64,000 nucleotides of DNA from Paracoccaceae bacterium (GCA_902602765.1 CACKSH010000005.1:58209-122208), one strand, 5' to 3'; shown: positions 36,300 through 46,490, counted from the first letter of the stretch. The notes: generated by a model not told the origin, from the letters alone. Numbers and translations are program-made.

Positions 36300-37382
36300 A
36301 TGGCACCATATATTTTCCGTCGTTTGTTACTAGTAATCCCAACTTTGTTTGGGATTATGGTGATAAATTTTGGGCTTACCCAATTTGTTCCAGGCGGCCC
36401 AATCGAGCAAATAATTGCAAATTTTGAGGGAAATGGTGACGTTTTTGAAGGTATAGGTGGCGGGGGGCAAGAAGTTGCCCAGAATTTTGAAAAAGATGAA
36501 AAATATACTGGTGCTAAGGGCCTGCCACCAGAGTTCATAGCAGAATTAGAAAAAGAGTTTGGTTTTGATAAGCCACCCCTAACCAGGTTTTTGTTTATGA
36601 TTTGGAATTACCTGCGTTTCGATTTTGGTGAAAGTTATTTCAGATCCATATCTGTGATTGACTTGGTTATTGAAAAGATGCCGGTATCCATCTCATTAGG
36701 CCTTTGGTCAACATTAATCGCTTATATGATTTCAATACCACTCGGGATTAGAAAAGCTGTTAACGATGGCTCAAAATTTGACACATGGACCAGTGTTCTT
36801 ATCATTCTCGCATATGCAATTCCAGGCTTCTTGTTTGCAATTTTGTTGCTAGTTTTATTTGCTGGTGGATCATATTTTCAGATTTTTCCACTCAGAGGTC
36901 TTACGTCTGAAAACTTTTCTGAGCTTGGGCTATTTTCGAAAATTATAGATTATCTTTGGCATATTTCTTTACCGGTTTTAGCATCATCAATCTCAGCATT
37001 TGCAACCCTGACTCTTTTGACCAAGAATAGCTTTTTGGACGAAATCCAAAAAAATTATGTTATTACGGCTAGATCGAAAGGTGTCAGTGAAAAACGTATA
37101 CTTTATGGGCATGTTTTTCGGAACGCTATGTTGATAGTAATAGCTGGATTTCCAGCAGTTTTCATAGGAGTTTTTTTTACAGGTTCCCTGATAATTGAGA
37201 CTATCTTTTCGCTTGATGGTCTTGGCAGAATGGGTTTTGAGGCTGCTATTGCCCGTGATTATCCAGTAATATTTGGAACCCTTTTTATATTTGGTCTGAT
37301 GGGGCTAGTGGTGGGTATAATTTCGGACTTGATGTATGTGTTCATAGATCCTCGCATTGATTTTGATATCAGAGAGGGATAG
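36300..37382 (+). CDS. yejB: Microcin C/peptide ABC transporter permease YejB
   Basis: An inner-membrane permease of 360 residues with about six hydrophobic segments. It begins [23 protein letters not shown], has a long periplasmic insert after the first helix ([20 protein letters not shown]), typical of YejB, and ends in the BPD_transp_1 EAA-type loop near [20 protein letters not shown]. It follows yejA after nine bases and pairs with YejE to form the translocation pore. Confidence 0.88.
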   Translation: MAPYIFRRLLLVIPTLFGIMVINFGLTQFVPGGPIEQIIANFEGNGDVFEGIGGGGQEVAQNFEKDEKYTGAKGLPPEFIAELEKEFGFDKPPLTRFLFMIWNYLRFDFGESYFRSISVIDLVIEKMPVSISLGLWSTLIAYMISIPLGIRKAVNDGSKFDTWTSVLIILAYAIPGFLFAILLLVLFAGGSYFQIFPLRGLTSENFSELGLFSKIIDYLWHISLPVLASSISAFATLTLLTKNSFLDEIQKNYVITARSKGVSEKRILYGHVFRNAMLIVIAGFPAVFIGVFFTGSLIIETIFSLDGLGRMGFEAAIARDYPVIFGTLFIFGLMGLVVGIISDLMYVFIDPRIDFDIREG

Positions 37383-37385
37383 AAT

Positions 37386-38492
37386 TTGCTCGGCACACCA
37401 ATTTCAAAAAGAAGATGGCGTAACTTCAGGGCTAATAAAAGGGCGCTTTGGTCCCTCATAATCTTTTCAGTTTTATTTACTTTATCCCTTTTTGCTGAGT
37501 TTATTGCTAACGATAAGCCAATCTTTGTCAGTTATAGGGGTGACGTACATATACCCATCTTTAGGTTCTATCCGGAGACTAGGTTTGGTGGAGATTTTAA
37601 AACGGAGGCAGCTTACAAGGAAATTGAGGTAGAGTGTTTAATTCTTTCTGGTGGACTTATAGAGTGTTTGGAGCAACCTGACTACATAGTTGAAGCCATC
37701 AAGGTAGGTAAGTTTGAGGACTTAGATTTCTACCGTGGCTGGATAGTCTGGCCTTTAATTCCGTACTCTTTTGACACATCTGTTGATACTCCTGGAGCGG
37801 CGCCGTTACCCCCTAGTAAATCAAATATCTTGGGCACTGATGACGTTAAACGCGATGTGCTCGCACGTGTCATATATGGGTTCCGTATATCAATAATGTT
37901 CACTCTGCTAGTCACAATAGCTTCAAGTCTCCTAGGTGTTTTCGCAGGCGCTGTACAAGGATATTTTGGAGGAAAAACAGATTTATTTTTTCAGAGATTT
38001 ATTGAAATTTGGGGTGCGGTTCCATCATTATACGTAATTATAATATTATTTGCTATTTTAGGTAGAAGTTTTTGGTTACTTGTCCTGTTAACAGTTCTTT
38101 TTGGCTGGATGGGTCTCGTCGGTGTTGTAAGGGCTGAATTTTTAAGGGCCAGAAATTTAGAATACGTAACTGCCGCAAAGGCTCTGGGTGTAAGTAACTT
38201 TATCATAATGTTTCGTCATATGCTGCCAAATGCAATGGTAGCTACTTTAACCTTGATGCCTTTTATTGTTACTGGGACAATTGCCACTCTTGCTTCGTTG
38301 GATTTTTTGGGTTTTGGATTGCCTGCATCTGCTCCATCTTTGGGCGAGTTGACTTTGCAAGCGAAACAAAACCTTCAGGCGCCATGGCTAGGTTTCACTG
38401 CCTTTTTTACCTTTGCAATAATGTTGGCACTGCTTGTTTTTATTTTTGAGGGTGTCCGCGACGCTTTTGATCCTAGGAAGACCTTCAAATGA
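37386..38492 (+). CDS. yejE: Microcin C/peptide ABC transporter permease YejE
   Basis: The second permease subunit, 368 residues. The N-terminal OppC-type helix (KRALWSLIIFSVLFTLSLFAEFI) precedes a large periplasmic segment. The core helices and the EAA-type loop (AAKALGVSNFIIMFRHMLPNA) follow, then GLGFGLPASAPSLGELTLQ-like sequence near residue 310. The start is TTG 37386, three bases after yejB. It overlaps yejF by four bases at 38489-38492. Confidence 0.87.
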   Translation: MLGTPISKRRWRNFRANKRALWSLIIFSVLFTLSLFAEFIANDKPIFVSYRGDVHIPIFRFYPETRFGGDFKTEAAYKEIEVECLILSGGLIECLEQPDYIVEAIKVGKFEDLDFYRGWIVWPLIPYSFDTSVDTPGAAPLPPSKSNILGTDDVKRDVLARVIYGFRISIMFTLLVTIASSLLGVFAGAVQGYFGGKTDLFFQRFIEIWGAVPSLYVIIILFAILGRSFWLLVLLTVLFGWMGLVGVVRAEFLRARNLEYVTAAKALGVSNFIIMFRHMLPNAMVATLTLMPFIVTGTIATLASLDFLGFGLPASAPSLGELTLQAKQNLQAPWLGFTAFFTFAIMLALLVFIFEGVRDAFDPRKTFK

Positions 38493-40069
38493 CGCCCTTA
38501 TTATCTGTAAATAATCTTGTGGTTAAATTTACTAGTGACGAGTCAGAGGTCATTGCTGTCGATGGGATTAATTTTGAAATCAATAAGGGAGAAGTCTTAG
38601 CTTTAGTTGGCGAAAGTGGATCTGGAAAATCGGTTTCGGCTCTTTCAACACTTTCGCTTCTTCCTAATAATGCTGATATTTCTGGCTCGATTAAACTTCA
38701 GGGTAAGGAATTAGTAGGCATTAGCCATAACGAACTAAAAAGTGTTCGCGGAAGTGAGGTAAGTTTTATATTTCAGGAGCCTATGACATCTTTGAACCCA
38801 CTTCACACTATTGAAAAGCAATTGCGAGAAGCGGTTGAACTTCATAGTGCAGCACATTTTAGTAGCATAACCGAGTATATTGTTGAGCTGTTGACTCGTG
38901 TTGGCATCGATAGTCCAAGACAGAGGCTAGATGCTTATCCCCACCAGCTCTCGGGTGGCCAACGTCAGAGGGTAATGATTGCAATGGCGCTCGCAAATAA
39001 TCCGAAAATCTTGATTGCGGATGAGCCAACAACGGCGTTGGATGTTACTATTGAGGCGCAAATATTAGATTTACTGGTTGACTTGAAAAAAAATACTGAG
39101 ATGGGAATATTGTTTATTACGCACGACCTTGGCTTAGTTAAAAGATTAGCAAATAGAGTTTGCGTTATGAAAAATGGAAAAATTGTTGAACATGGTTTGG
39201 TTTCAGCTGTTTTTGAAAAACCATGCCATGAATACACTCGGAAACTTCTTTTCGCTAACACTTCAGTCAGTCCTGATCCGGTTGGTGAAAAAGCTGCTAT
39301 TGTTGCAGAAGTTTCTTCTTTGAAGGTTTGGTTTCCCATACAAAAAGGTCTTCTTAAACGCACAGTAGGTTTCGTAAAAGCTGTTAACGACGCGAATTTA
39401 ACTGTCCGCGAGGGAGAAACTATCGGCGTCGTTGGTGAAAGTGGATCTGGAAAATCTACACTCGCTCTAGCATTGATGCGTTTAATAAAATATGAAGGTT
39501 CAGTTTATGTTAATGATCAAAACTTAAGTGACTTCTCTCTCAAAGAACTTAGGAAATTAAGGAAGGATATACAGATTGTTTTTCAAGATCCATATGGATC
39601 ATTATCGCCTCGAATGACTTGCGAGCAAATAATATTAGAGGGTGTAAAAGTTCATTTCTCTTCTCCGTTAAAAGACACTGAAAATCTGGTCTCAGAGGCC
39701 ATGTTAGAAGTTGGTTTAGATCCAAAAACAAGGCATCGTTATCCTCACGAATTCTCCGGTGGTCAAAGACAACGCATAGCAATTGCTAGAGCTATGGCTT
39801 TGAAACCAAAATTGGTAGTTCTGGATGAACCGACCTCCGCTTTGGACCGTACGGTTCAAGTTCAGATCGTCGAGTTGCTTAAATTTCTTCAAAAAAAACA
39901 TAAAATGGCATATATTTTTATCAGCCATGACCTAAAAGTAATTAGATCAATGTCACACCGCATCATTGTTATGAAAGATGGCAATATTGTTGAGGCGGGC
40001 GACGCAAAGCAAATTTATAATAATCCGCAAAATTCTTATACTAAAAGCTTATTACAATCAGTAAATTGA
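38489..40069 (+). CDS. yejF: Peptide ABC transporter ATP-binding protein YejF (two nucleotide-binding domains)
   Basis: The 526-residue ATPase powers the yej importer and carries both nucleotide-binding domains in one chain. Each has Walker A (GESGSGKS near 40 and again near 317), a signature LSGGQRQR or FSGGQRQR, and Walker B (ILIADEPT, LVVLDEPT). OppD/F-type linkers lie after each domain. It begins in a four-base ATGA overlap with yejE, and the operon ends here with no clear terminator before the convergent carboxypeptidase. Confidence 0.92.
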   Translation: MTPLLSVNNLVVKFTSDESEVIAVDGINFEINKGEVLALVGESGSGKSVSALSTLSLLPNNADISGSIKLQGKELVGISHNELKSVRGSEVSFIFQEPMTSLNPLHTIEKQLREAVELHSAAHFSSITEYIVELLTRVGIDSPRQRLDAYPHQLSGGQRQRVMIAMALANNPKILIADEPTTALDVTIEAQILDLLVDLKKNTEMGILFITHDLGLVKRLANRVCVMKNGKIVEHGLVSAVFEKPCHEYTRKLLFANTSVSPDPVGEKAAIVAEVSSLKVWFPIQKGLLKRTVGFVKAVNDANLTVREGETIGVVGESGSGKSTLALALMRLIKYEGSVYVNDQNLSDFSLKELRKLRKDIQIVFQDPYGSLSPRMTCEQIILEGVKVHFSSPLKDTENLVSEAMLEVGLDPKTRHRYPHEFSGGQRQRIAIARAMALKPKLVVLDEPTSALDRTVQVQIVELLKFLQKKHKMAYIFISHDLKVIRSMSHRIIVMKDGNIVEAGDAKQIYNNPQNSYTKSLLQSVN

Positions 40070-40114
40070 AAATTTTAAACCTACTTCTCATTTAAAAACT
40101 GATCTAGTCTTTAA

Positions 40115-41578
40115 TTATCCATTAGGATCAATGAGATCACACGATATTTGACGGTTGGCTAGCTTGCGGCATGCTTTTTCGGCGGTAATTTGTGAAACTC
40201 CATAAAAATTTGCTTCAAACCCAAGTCTTGTTTTTACAACCTTTCGCAATGACCCCCCCAGCGTTGGCATTTCTGCAAGTGCAGTCTTTATTAGCATCTT
40301 TTCTGCTGCGTATCTTGTTCCAAATCGGCCAACATTCACACCCCAAACTTTGTTTTCATCGGATGAATTATGGCTAACTAGCCTTACTTTCTTGAGTATG
40401 GTTGTCTCTTTTGTAACTACGGAAGATATCGCAGCAGAAGATCCAGTGTCTAGTTTTGCAAGGTGAACTTGTGGAGTGCTCAAATTTTCTGATTGTTCTG
40501 AAGACAAAATCAGCATTTTAAGGGTTCTCTCAATCTCAGTTGAGAGATCTACTGATGCTACTATTGCGGTATTTGAGCTTGGGCGTCGTTTGGGCAATAA
40601 ACTTTTCCGAACTGCGCCAGAAGGTCTAGTAATCTTTTTGGCGTCTAAGTTAATCGATGAGTAATTAGGTAGGCTTGGTTTCGTTACAGAGACGCTAGCT
40701 GGTGCTTTTTTGAATCCTAGATCCATTAACTTTGCCACTTGTCTATTTCTTGTAGCAATACTTCTGCCGCCAAATACAGTTGTAATTATTCTTTCATTTC
40801 CTCTTTCTGCAGATGCGGTAAGAGTGTAACCAGCTGCACTGGTAAATCCCGTTTTAATACCATCAGCACCTCGGTAATTTGCTAAAAAGCGGGTATTTGT
40901 ATGACGAACCTTTGTTATCCCGGCATTAGCTGTGCGCCGAGAAAACAAGTGATAATATTCTGGATAATCATAAAACACATGTCGGCCAAGTATTGTCATA
41001 TCTCTTGCAGTAGAGAGGTGTCCCTGCTGGGTAAGGCCATGAGCATTCTTAAAGGTTGTTCGCTTCATACCGAGTGCTTTTGCGGTTCTGTTCATCCGTC
41101 TTGCAAAAGCTGCTTCACTTCCTTCTATTGCTTCGCCAATAGCTGTAGCCGCATCATTGGCTGACTTGATCGCGGCGGCTCTGATCAAATATCTCAGAGT
41201 AATACGTTGTCCCGCTTTGAGACCAAGTTTAGAGGGCGGTTCAGATGCAGCTTTCTTTGAAATTTTAATCTTCTTATCAAGGCTTATTTCTCCATTCTCA
41301 ACTGCTTCAAATGCCACGTATAGTGTCATCATTTTTGTTAACGATGCAGGATGTAATCTTTGGTCTGCATTCTCAGAATGCAAGATACTACCATCTCGAG
41401 CATCCATAACCAATGCCGCGTACGTAGCTGCAATTCCAGGCTTTGTTATGAGCATTATTAACGAAAAAATTAAGGCACTAAATATGCTTGACCAAGCGGA
41501 CCCTAACAGCCGTTTCGTAAAATTCACTACCAATTTCCTGCCTCGTACTGCCAGTTTTCTGGTCAGATTATTTTGCAT
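40115..41578 (-). CDS. D-alanyl-D-alanine carboxypeptidase with C-terminal SPOR domain
   Basis: A periplasmic penicillin-binding-protein-5-type serine peptidase that trims the terminal D-alanine from peptidoglycan stem peptides. The 487-residue protein has an N-terminal hydrophobic segment (about 28-50). The catalytic motifs are SLTK, SAN (KSANDAATA) and KTG (DGIKTGFTS). A low-complexity linker leads to a C-terminal SPOR domain (about 405-487, WGVNVGRFGTRYAAEKML), which binds denuded septal glycan and suggests a division-site role. The stretch before the hydrophobic segment is long and basic, so the true start may be a later codon. Confidence 0.88.
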   Translation of the reverse strand: MQNNLTRKLAVRGRKLVVNFTKRLLGSAWSSIFSALIFSLIMLITKPGIAATYAALVMDARDGSILHSENADQRLHPASLTKMMTLYVAFEAVENGEISLDKKIKISKKAASEPPSKLGLKAGQRITLRYLIRAAAIKSANDAATAIGEAIEGSEAAFARRMNRTAKALGMKRTTFKNAHGLTQQGHLSTARDMTILGRHVFYDYPEYYHLFSRRTANAGITKVRHTNTRFLANYRGADGIKTGFTSAAGYTLTASAERGNERIITTVFGGRSIATRNRQVAKLMDLGFKKAPASVSVTKPSLPNYSSINLDAKKITRPSGAVRKSLLPKRRPSSNTAIVASVDLSTEIERTLKMLILSSEQSENLSTPQVHLAKLDTGSSAAISSVVTKETTILKKVRLVSHNSSDENKVWGVNVGRFGTRYAAEKMLIKTALAEMPTLGGSLRKVVKTRLGFEANFYGVSQITAEKACRKLANRQISCDLIDPNG

Positions 41579-41841
41579 TAATCAACAATATTAAACAAAC
41601 TTTGTCAAATAAAGTATTAATTTTATTGATTTTTTTAATTTATAGAGGTTTGATAGCACAAGATATAGTGATGAACTCAATTTATGTAACTAGATATATG
41701 TATTTTCTGTAAAATTTAACTTTAAATTAAGAGATAGGCTATCCACTTTATTTTATTTCTTTGACGACTAGTAAAGGTCTTTTCAAGTTACATCGGCACA
41801 TTATATAAGTTCAAAGGAATAAAATAACATGATGGGATAAG

Positions 41842-42180
41842 ATGCCAGTTTTTCCCCACCAAATGTCAGGTGAGTTTGATCAGGATAACGAGCAAGGTTT
41901 AGCGCTGGAAACCCGCACTAAGACTAAGCGTCCACCACTTTACAAAGTGCTATTATTAAATGATGATTACACACCGATGGAATTTGTTGTGGTCGTTTTG
42001 GAGCGTTTTTTTGGTAAGAACCATACTCAAGCGTTTGAGATAATGCTGACAGTTCATAAAAAAGGAATGGCTGTTGTTGGTGTTTTCAGTCATGAGATAG
42101 CGGAAACAAAAGTGGCTCAGGTAATGGATTTTTCCAGGCGTCATCAACATCCTTTACAATGTACGATGGAAAAAGAATGA
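41842..42180 (+). CDS. clpS: ATP-dependent Clp protease adaptor ClpS
   Basis: Delivers N-degron substrates to ClpAP. The 112-residue protein has a disordered N-terminal 30 residues and the ClpS core: [36 protein letters not shown]. The NDDYTPM stretch forms the N-degron pocket. The clpA gene is not adjacent; an RsmC-like gene follows 32 bases later. Codon 1 is ATG 41842. A 263-base AT-rich gap before it shows nothing I can assign. Confidence 0.93.
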   Translation: MPVFPHQMSGEFDQDNEQGLALETRTKTKRPPLYKVLLLNDDYTPMEFVVVVLERFFGKNHTQAFEIMLTVHKKGMAVVGVFSHEIAETKVAQVMDFSRRHQHPLQCTMEKE

Positions 42181-42211
42181 TTTTGCCAAGGTGCTTTAGC
42201 AAGATTAATGC

Positions 42212-43219
42212 ATGTTTGTTAAACGCTTATCTTTTCTAAATGATATCTTCCCAGACCTGTTTGAAGCACATAAAAAGGTCTGTTTTATTAACCCGCAGTT
42301 TTTGACCGATCTAAATCATTTCAACAGTAAAAAAACAGTTGTTTTAACAGATGATATCAGAATGTATTCTCCTCTTTCGCGTGCAGGTTACAACTGTTCA
42401 CCGGAGATAAATTACAGAGTAGATATTTCGATAATTCTTATACCAAAATCTAAAGAGCTTGCTAGAGAGCTAATAATCATTGGTCTTGAGAAAGCTAAAG
42501 GAGGACACATTGTAATTGATGGAGATAAAAAGGATGGAATTATTTCCATTTTAAAAGAACTCGAAAAAGAATTTTCTTTCGATATTAAGCTTTCTAAGGC
42601 GCACGGAAAAATTGTGGCTTTTAGGACTGACCATGCACTTCCGCCTCCAACTTGGCACTCCAGAAAAGTAAATAAAATTAATAACGAGTTCGTTACTGTT
42701 CCAGGTATTTTTTCTTGGGATCATGTCGATCCAGCTTCTGAGTTGTTAAAAAACTATTTACCCAATAATTTAAAAGGTTGTGGCGCAGATCTTGGTGCAG
42801 GATGGGGTTTTCTTACAAAATTTTTAGCAAAATTAGAGTCAGTTGATCATATTTATGCGATTGATGCGTCTAAACGAGCGTTAGAATGTGCCGCAAAAAA
42901 CTGTGAAACATCGAAAGTAAAATTCGTTTGGGAGGATGTGCAGAAATGGAAAGCGCCAAAACCCTTAGACTTCATAGTCATGAATCCACCATTCCATTCA
43001 AATGGTAAGATAGATATCAAGTTAGGAGAAATGTTCATAATCTCGGCTGCCAGAAATCTGATTAAGGATGGCAATTTACACATGGTATCCAATAGGCACC
43101 TTCCTTATGAAAATATACTTGGTAGACATTTTGCTTCTTGGAAGGAAATTGGGGGCGACAATAAATTTAAAGTAATTCTGGCTGAAAAACCTCTCGCAGT
43201 TTCGAGAAAAAAACCCTAA
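42212..43219 (+). CDS. RsmC/RlmG-type rRNA guanine-N2 methyltransferase
   Basis: A 335-residue protein with two Rossmann-like halves as in RsmC. The N-terminal half lacks an obvious SAM loop. The C-terminal half has a SAM loop (GCGADLGAGWGFLTKFLA) and the NPPFH catalytic motif of N2-guanine and N6-adenine methyltransferases (FIVMNPPFHSNG, then MVSNRHLPYE). It probably makes m2G in 16S or 23S rRNA; which site cannot be told. It lies between clpS and the SDR gene on the same strand, with gaps of 31 and 27 bases. Confidence 0.78.
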   Translation: MFVKRLSFLNDIFPDLFEAHKKVCFINPQFLTDLNHFNSKKTVVLTDDIRMYSPLSRAGYNCSPEINYRVDISIILIPKSKELARELIIIGLEKAKGGHIVIDGDKKDGIISILKELEKEFSFDIKLSKAHGKIVAFRTDHALPPPTWHSRKVNKINNEFVTVPGIFSWDHVDPASELLKNYLPNNLKGCGADLGAGWGFLTKFLAKLESVDHIYAIDASKRALECAAKNCETSKVKFVWEDVQKWKAPKPLDFIVMNPPFHSNGKIDIKLGEMFIISAARNLIKDGNLHMVSNRHLPYENILGRHFASWKEIGGDNKFKVILAEKPLAVSRKKP

Positions 43220-43246
43220 GCTTATGTAACTTGTGAAGGAGAAGAC

Positions 43247-44053
43247 ATGTCCTTTTCTGTAGAAGGCAAAACGACCATAGTAACTGGAGCTGCTAATGGG
43301 ATTGGTTTGGCAATAGCAAAGCACTTTGCCGATGTGGGTGCTAATGTAATGTTCGCTGATATGGATGATGAAAGTCTAAAGAAGGAATTGGGTGAAGAAT
43401 GTGAAAGTGGCAGCGTCCGTTACTTTTCTGGGGATTTGCGTGAAAGACTTACAATAGCTAACCTTCTTTCTGCCACAATAGACGCTTTCGAGCGCGTTGA
43501 TATTCTGGTCAACGCTTCAAGGCAAGTTTTGCTTACAGATCCAATTGATTTGGAAGATGAAACAATTGACGTAATGTGGCAACAAAACGTTTTAAATAGT
43601 TTTAGACTATCCCAAATTGTGGCTAAAAGAATGATTAAGCAAGCAGAAGAAGATACAGAAGATGACGGTATAATTGGGACAATTGTAAACTTATCATCAA
43701 TTGCTTCAACTTTAGCACAACCAAGGCTTTTGGGGTACTCAATAGCAACAGCAGCAATGGATCAGATGACACGGTCTCTCGCTGTGTCACTAGCTCCAAA
43801 CCGTATAAGAGTAAATTCTCTAGCGATTGGTTCAATTATGTCTGCCAGTTTGCAAAATAGCCTTAAGGATGCTGAGGAACTACGACAAGATATAGAGGCA
43901 CACACACCAATGGGGCGAATTGCGTCTGCCTCTGAAATTGTTGAAACTGTCCAGTATTTGGCTGCGCCGGCTTCTGGTTTTGTTACAGGTCAAATAATAA
44001 CAGTTGATGGAGGTCGATGCCTTCTAGATCCTGTATCTTCACCTTTTCATTAA
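43247..44053 (+). CDS. SDR family oxidoreductase
   Basis: A 268-residue short-chain dehydrogenase. It has the NAD(P) motif TGAANGIG (about 14-21), an aspartate (D38, in MFADMDD) suggesting NAD preference, a NAS element, and a catalytic S-x10-12-Y region reading SSIAS...LLGYSIATAAM. The usual YxxxK is altered to YSIATA, with no lysine four residues after the tyrosine. Catalysis may therefore be impaired or different. A GAAGGAGAAG ribosome site precedes ATG 43247. It lies 28 bases upstream of hemF, perhaps in one transcript. Its substrate is unknown. Confidence 0.75.
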   Translation: MSFSVEGKTTIVTGAANGIGLAIAKHFADVGANVMFADMDDESLKKELGEECESGSVRYFSGDLRERLTIANLLSATIDAFERVDILVNASRQVLLTDPIDLEDETIDVMWQQNVLNSFRLSQIVAKRMIKQAEEDTEDDGIIGTIVNLSSIASTLAQPRLLGYSIATAAMDQMTRSLAVSLAPNRIRVNSLAIGSIMSASLQNSLKDAEELRQDIEAHTPMGRIASASEIVETVQYLAAPASGFVTGQIITVDGGRCLLDPVSSPFH

Positions 44054-44081
44054 TTTAAATAATAACAGAATTAGAGCAGCG

Positions 44082-44975
44082 ATGACAGAAATTACTGAAG
44101 TTGAAAAAAATAAAGCTAGTAAATGGTTTTTGAGTTTGAGAAACGAAATCGTAGCTGCTTTCGAAGAGTTAGAACAATCGCATTTTAAAGGCCCCTTTTC
44201 AGAACTCAACCCAGGTAAATTTGAGGTAAATGAGACAAAACGCGAGGAAAAGTCAGGAGTTGACGCCGGTGGTGGATTAATGAGTGTGATGCGAAATGGT
44301 CGTGTATTTGAGAAAGTAGGCGTCAACGTTTCAACAGTTTATGGCAATTTGAATGAGGCTGCCCAGCACTCAATGGCTGAGCGCTTAGGTATTCCTGAAA
44401 TGCGAGATGATCCTAAATTCTGGGCAAGCGGTATTAGTTTGGTTGCTCATGTTAGAAATCCAAATTGTCCAGCTGTTCATATGAATACTCGCATGTTTTG
44501 GACACCATATGCTTGGTGGTTCGGCGGCGGGTCCGATTTGAATCCTTGTATCGAATTTGAGGAAGACACCGTTCACTTTCATTCAGTACTCAGGTCTTAT
44601 TTGGATCAACATAATCCCAAACTATATCCTGAACTGAAAAAATGGGCTGATGAATATTTTTTTATTCCACACCGTAAGCAAGCAAGAGGAGTTGGCGGTA
44701 TATTCATGGACGATCGCAACACTGGCGATTGGGAAGCAGATTTCAATCTTACCAAGGACATCGGTAAAGCTTTTTTGCCAGCATATCTTCCATTGCTTCA
44801 AAAGCGGCTACTTAATGAGTTTAATGAAAGTGATATTGATATACAGTTGCAGCATAGAGGGTTATACGCAGAATATAATCTGGTTTACGATCGTGGTACA
44901 AAGTTTGGCCTGGCAACTGGCCATGACGCGAATGCTGTTTTGATGAGCTTACCACCCGTCGCGAAGTGGTACTAA
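44082..44975 (+). CDS. hemF: Oxygen-dependent coproporphyrinogen III oxidase
   Basis: Decarboxylates coproporphyrinogen III to protoporphyrinogen IX in aerobic heme synthesis. The 297-residue protein has the family core: GGGLMSVMRNGRVFEKVGVN, HVRNPNCPAVHMNTR, WFGGGSDLNP and a C-terminal EYNLVYDRGTKFGL. All key segments are present. Its last four bases overlap the stop of the tiny DUF1674 gene on the opposite strand. No FNR-type site is evident. Confidence 0.95.
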   Translation: MTEITEVEKNKASKWFLSLRNEIVAAFEELEQSHFKGPFSELNPGKFEVNETKREEKSGVDAGGGLMSVMRNGRVFEKVGVNVSTVYGNLNEAAQHSMAERLGIPEMRDDPKFWASGISLVAHVRNPNCPAVHMNTRMFWTPYAWWFGGGSDLNPCIEFEEDTVHFHSVLRSYLDQHNPKLYPELKKWADEYFFIPHRKQARGVGGIFMDDRNTGDWEADFNLTKDIGKAFLPAYLPLLQKRLLNEFNESDIDIQLQHRGLYAEYNLVYDRGTKFGLATGHDANAVLMSLPPVAKWY

Positions 44976-45148
44976 AAATCTATCGCAATACCCTTCCGCT
45001 CCCAGTCACCAAACCTTACTGGTTCGGGTCCATCCCTTCCTCCAAACTCTTTTTTGGTAGTTATTTTATCTTTGATTGATTTCCGACGCTCTTCAGCCTC
45101 TTCTAATGCTCGTTTTGCTGCCGGGGGTATTTTATCCTGTTTTGTCAT
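44972..45148 (-). CDS. Small DUF1674 / SDHAF4-like protein
   Basis: A 58-residue protein, found by reading the minus strand of the hemF-rsmB gap. It begins MTKQDKIPPAAKRALEEAE and ends in the diagnostic tail GGRDGPEPVRFGDWERKG plus IAIDF. That tail defines DUF1674, the bacterial counterpart of SDHAF4, an assembly factor for succinate dehydrogenase flavination. GGGAAGAG lies just upstream of the ATG. It converges on hemF, overlapping its stop by four bases. The sdh genes are not in the window. The homology is clear; the assembly role here is inferred. Confidence 0.85.
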   Translation of the reverse strand: MTKQDKIPPAAKRALEEAEERRKSIKDKITTKKEFGGRDGPEPVRFGDWERKGIAIDF

Positions 45149-45212
45149 AAACTCTTCCCTCTAATGCCCCTTGGGTATATAAAACTTTTTTAAATTGCAA
45201 GGAATTCGCTTA

Positions 45213-46490
45213 ATGCCTGAAAAAAAAGTGCCGTCTGCTCGCTCTCAGGCAAGCTTTTTGATGGACAGAATATTAGGTGAGAAGCGTTTATTGGCAGATT
45301 TAAATTTAAATTCTATTGTGCAGAATGTTAGTACGGCTGATCGTGCTCGTTCGCAACGCCTCCTGCTAAACACTTTACGGTCTTTGGAACGTGCCGATGC
45401 TCTAATACTTCCATTCTTGAAAAAAAGACCAAACCTAAAAATTTTAAACGTACTAAGGTTAGCAACGGTTGAAATCATGGATAATGGTGATGCCCATGGA
45501 ATTGTAAATGAGTATGTTTCAATTATTGGACGGAATAAACGACTTAAAAACTATAAAGGATTAGTGAATGCGGTTCTGAGAAAGGTATCACACTCTGACA
45601 GGAGCATTTGGAACAAATTAGATATTCCTCAATTACCAAAATGGTTGCGGCGGATACTCCTGGACTCATATGGCATTTCAGTTACACAGAAAATTGAGCG
45701 GCAACATTTAGAACGCCCTCCTGTCGATATAACAATAAAAAACTCGAAGCTAATGGAATATTTTTCCATTGAATTAAAAGGTACGCAAATCTTTAAGCAT
45801 AGTTTGAGATTAAAAAATGCTGGACAAATATCTGCGCTTCCGGGGTTTACCGAAGGTGAATGGTGGGTTCAAGATCTATCAGCGAGTATACCTGTATGTC
45901 TTTTTAAAGAAATTAAAGGAAAATCTGCCCTTGATTTATGTGCAGCCCCTGGCGGTAAAACCATGCAATTATCCGCAGCTGGAGCTGACGTAACTGCAGT
46001 TGATATTTCTGATGTGCGAGTCTCAAAACTAAAGGAAAACTTAACCAGAACGTCTCTTGATGCGAATATTATTATTACTGATTTATTCAAAATTAAAGAT
46101 TGTTTTGATGCTATTATTTTAGATGCTCCTTGTACTGCAACGGGAACGATCAGGAGGCACCCTGATTTACCATATGTGAAATCCAAAGCAGACCTTAGTA
46201 AATTGTTTCATTTACAATATAAGATGTTGGAGCATGCCATAAGTTTGATGACAGGCACTAGTCAATTAGTCTATTGTACCTGCTCTCTATTACCGCAGGA
46301 AGGTGAGCATCAAGTTAAAAAACTGTTAAATAATTTTCATGATTTGAGAGTAGATGATTATTTGCCTCAGGATTTAATTTTTCTGGAAAGTTATCGGACG
46401 GAAGAGGGTGGATTACGGTTACTTCCAAACCATTTTGCAGACAAAGGTGGTATTGATGGTTTTTATATAGCAAAGCTTGTCAAAGTTTAA
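45213..46490 (+). CDS. rsmB: 16S rRNA m5C967 methyltransferase RsmB
   Basis: Methylates C967 of 16S rRNA. The 425-residue protein has an N-terminal NusB-like helical domain (about 5-130) and a C-terminal SAM domain (GKSALDLCAAPGGKTMQL). Catalytic cysteine motifs are DAPCTATGTIRRHPD and YCTCSLLPQEGE. A TTG at 45195 keeps the frame open, but ATG 45213 sits behind AAGGAA at the right distance. It is followed 70 bases later by the heparinase-like gene. Confidence 0.92.
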   Translation: MPEKKVPSARSQASFLMDRILGEKRLLADLNLNSIVQNVSTADRARSQRLLLNTLRSLERADALILPFLKKRPNLKILNVLRLATVEIMDNGDAHGIVNEYVSIIGRNKRLKNYKGLVNAVLRKVSHSDRSIWNKLDIPQLPKWLRRILLDSYGISVTQKIERQHLERPPVDITIKNSKLMEYFSIELKGTQIFKHSLRLKNAGQISALPGFTEGEWWVQDLSASIPVCLFKEIKGKSALDLCAAPGGKTMQLSAAGADVTAVDISDVRVSKLKENLTRTSLDANIIITDLFKIKDCFDAIILDAPCTATGTIRRHPDLPYVKSKADLSKLFHLQYKMLEHAISLMTGTSQLVYCTCSLLPQEGEHQVKKLLNNFHDLRVDDYLPQDLIFLESYRTEEGGLRLLPNHFADKGGIDGFYIAKLVKV

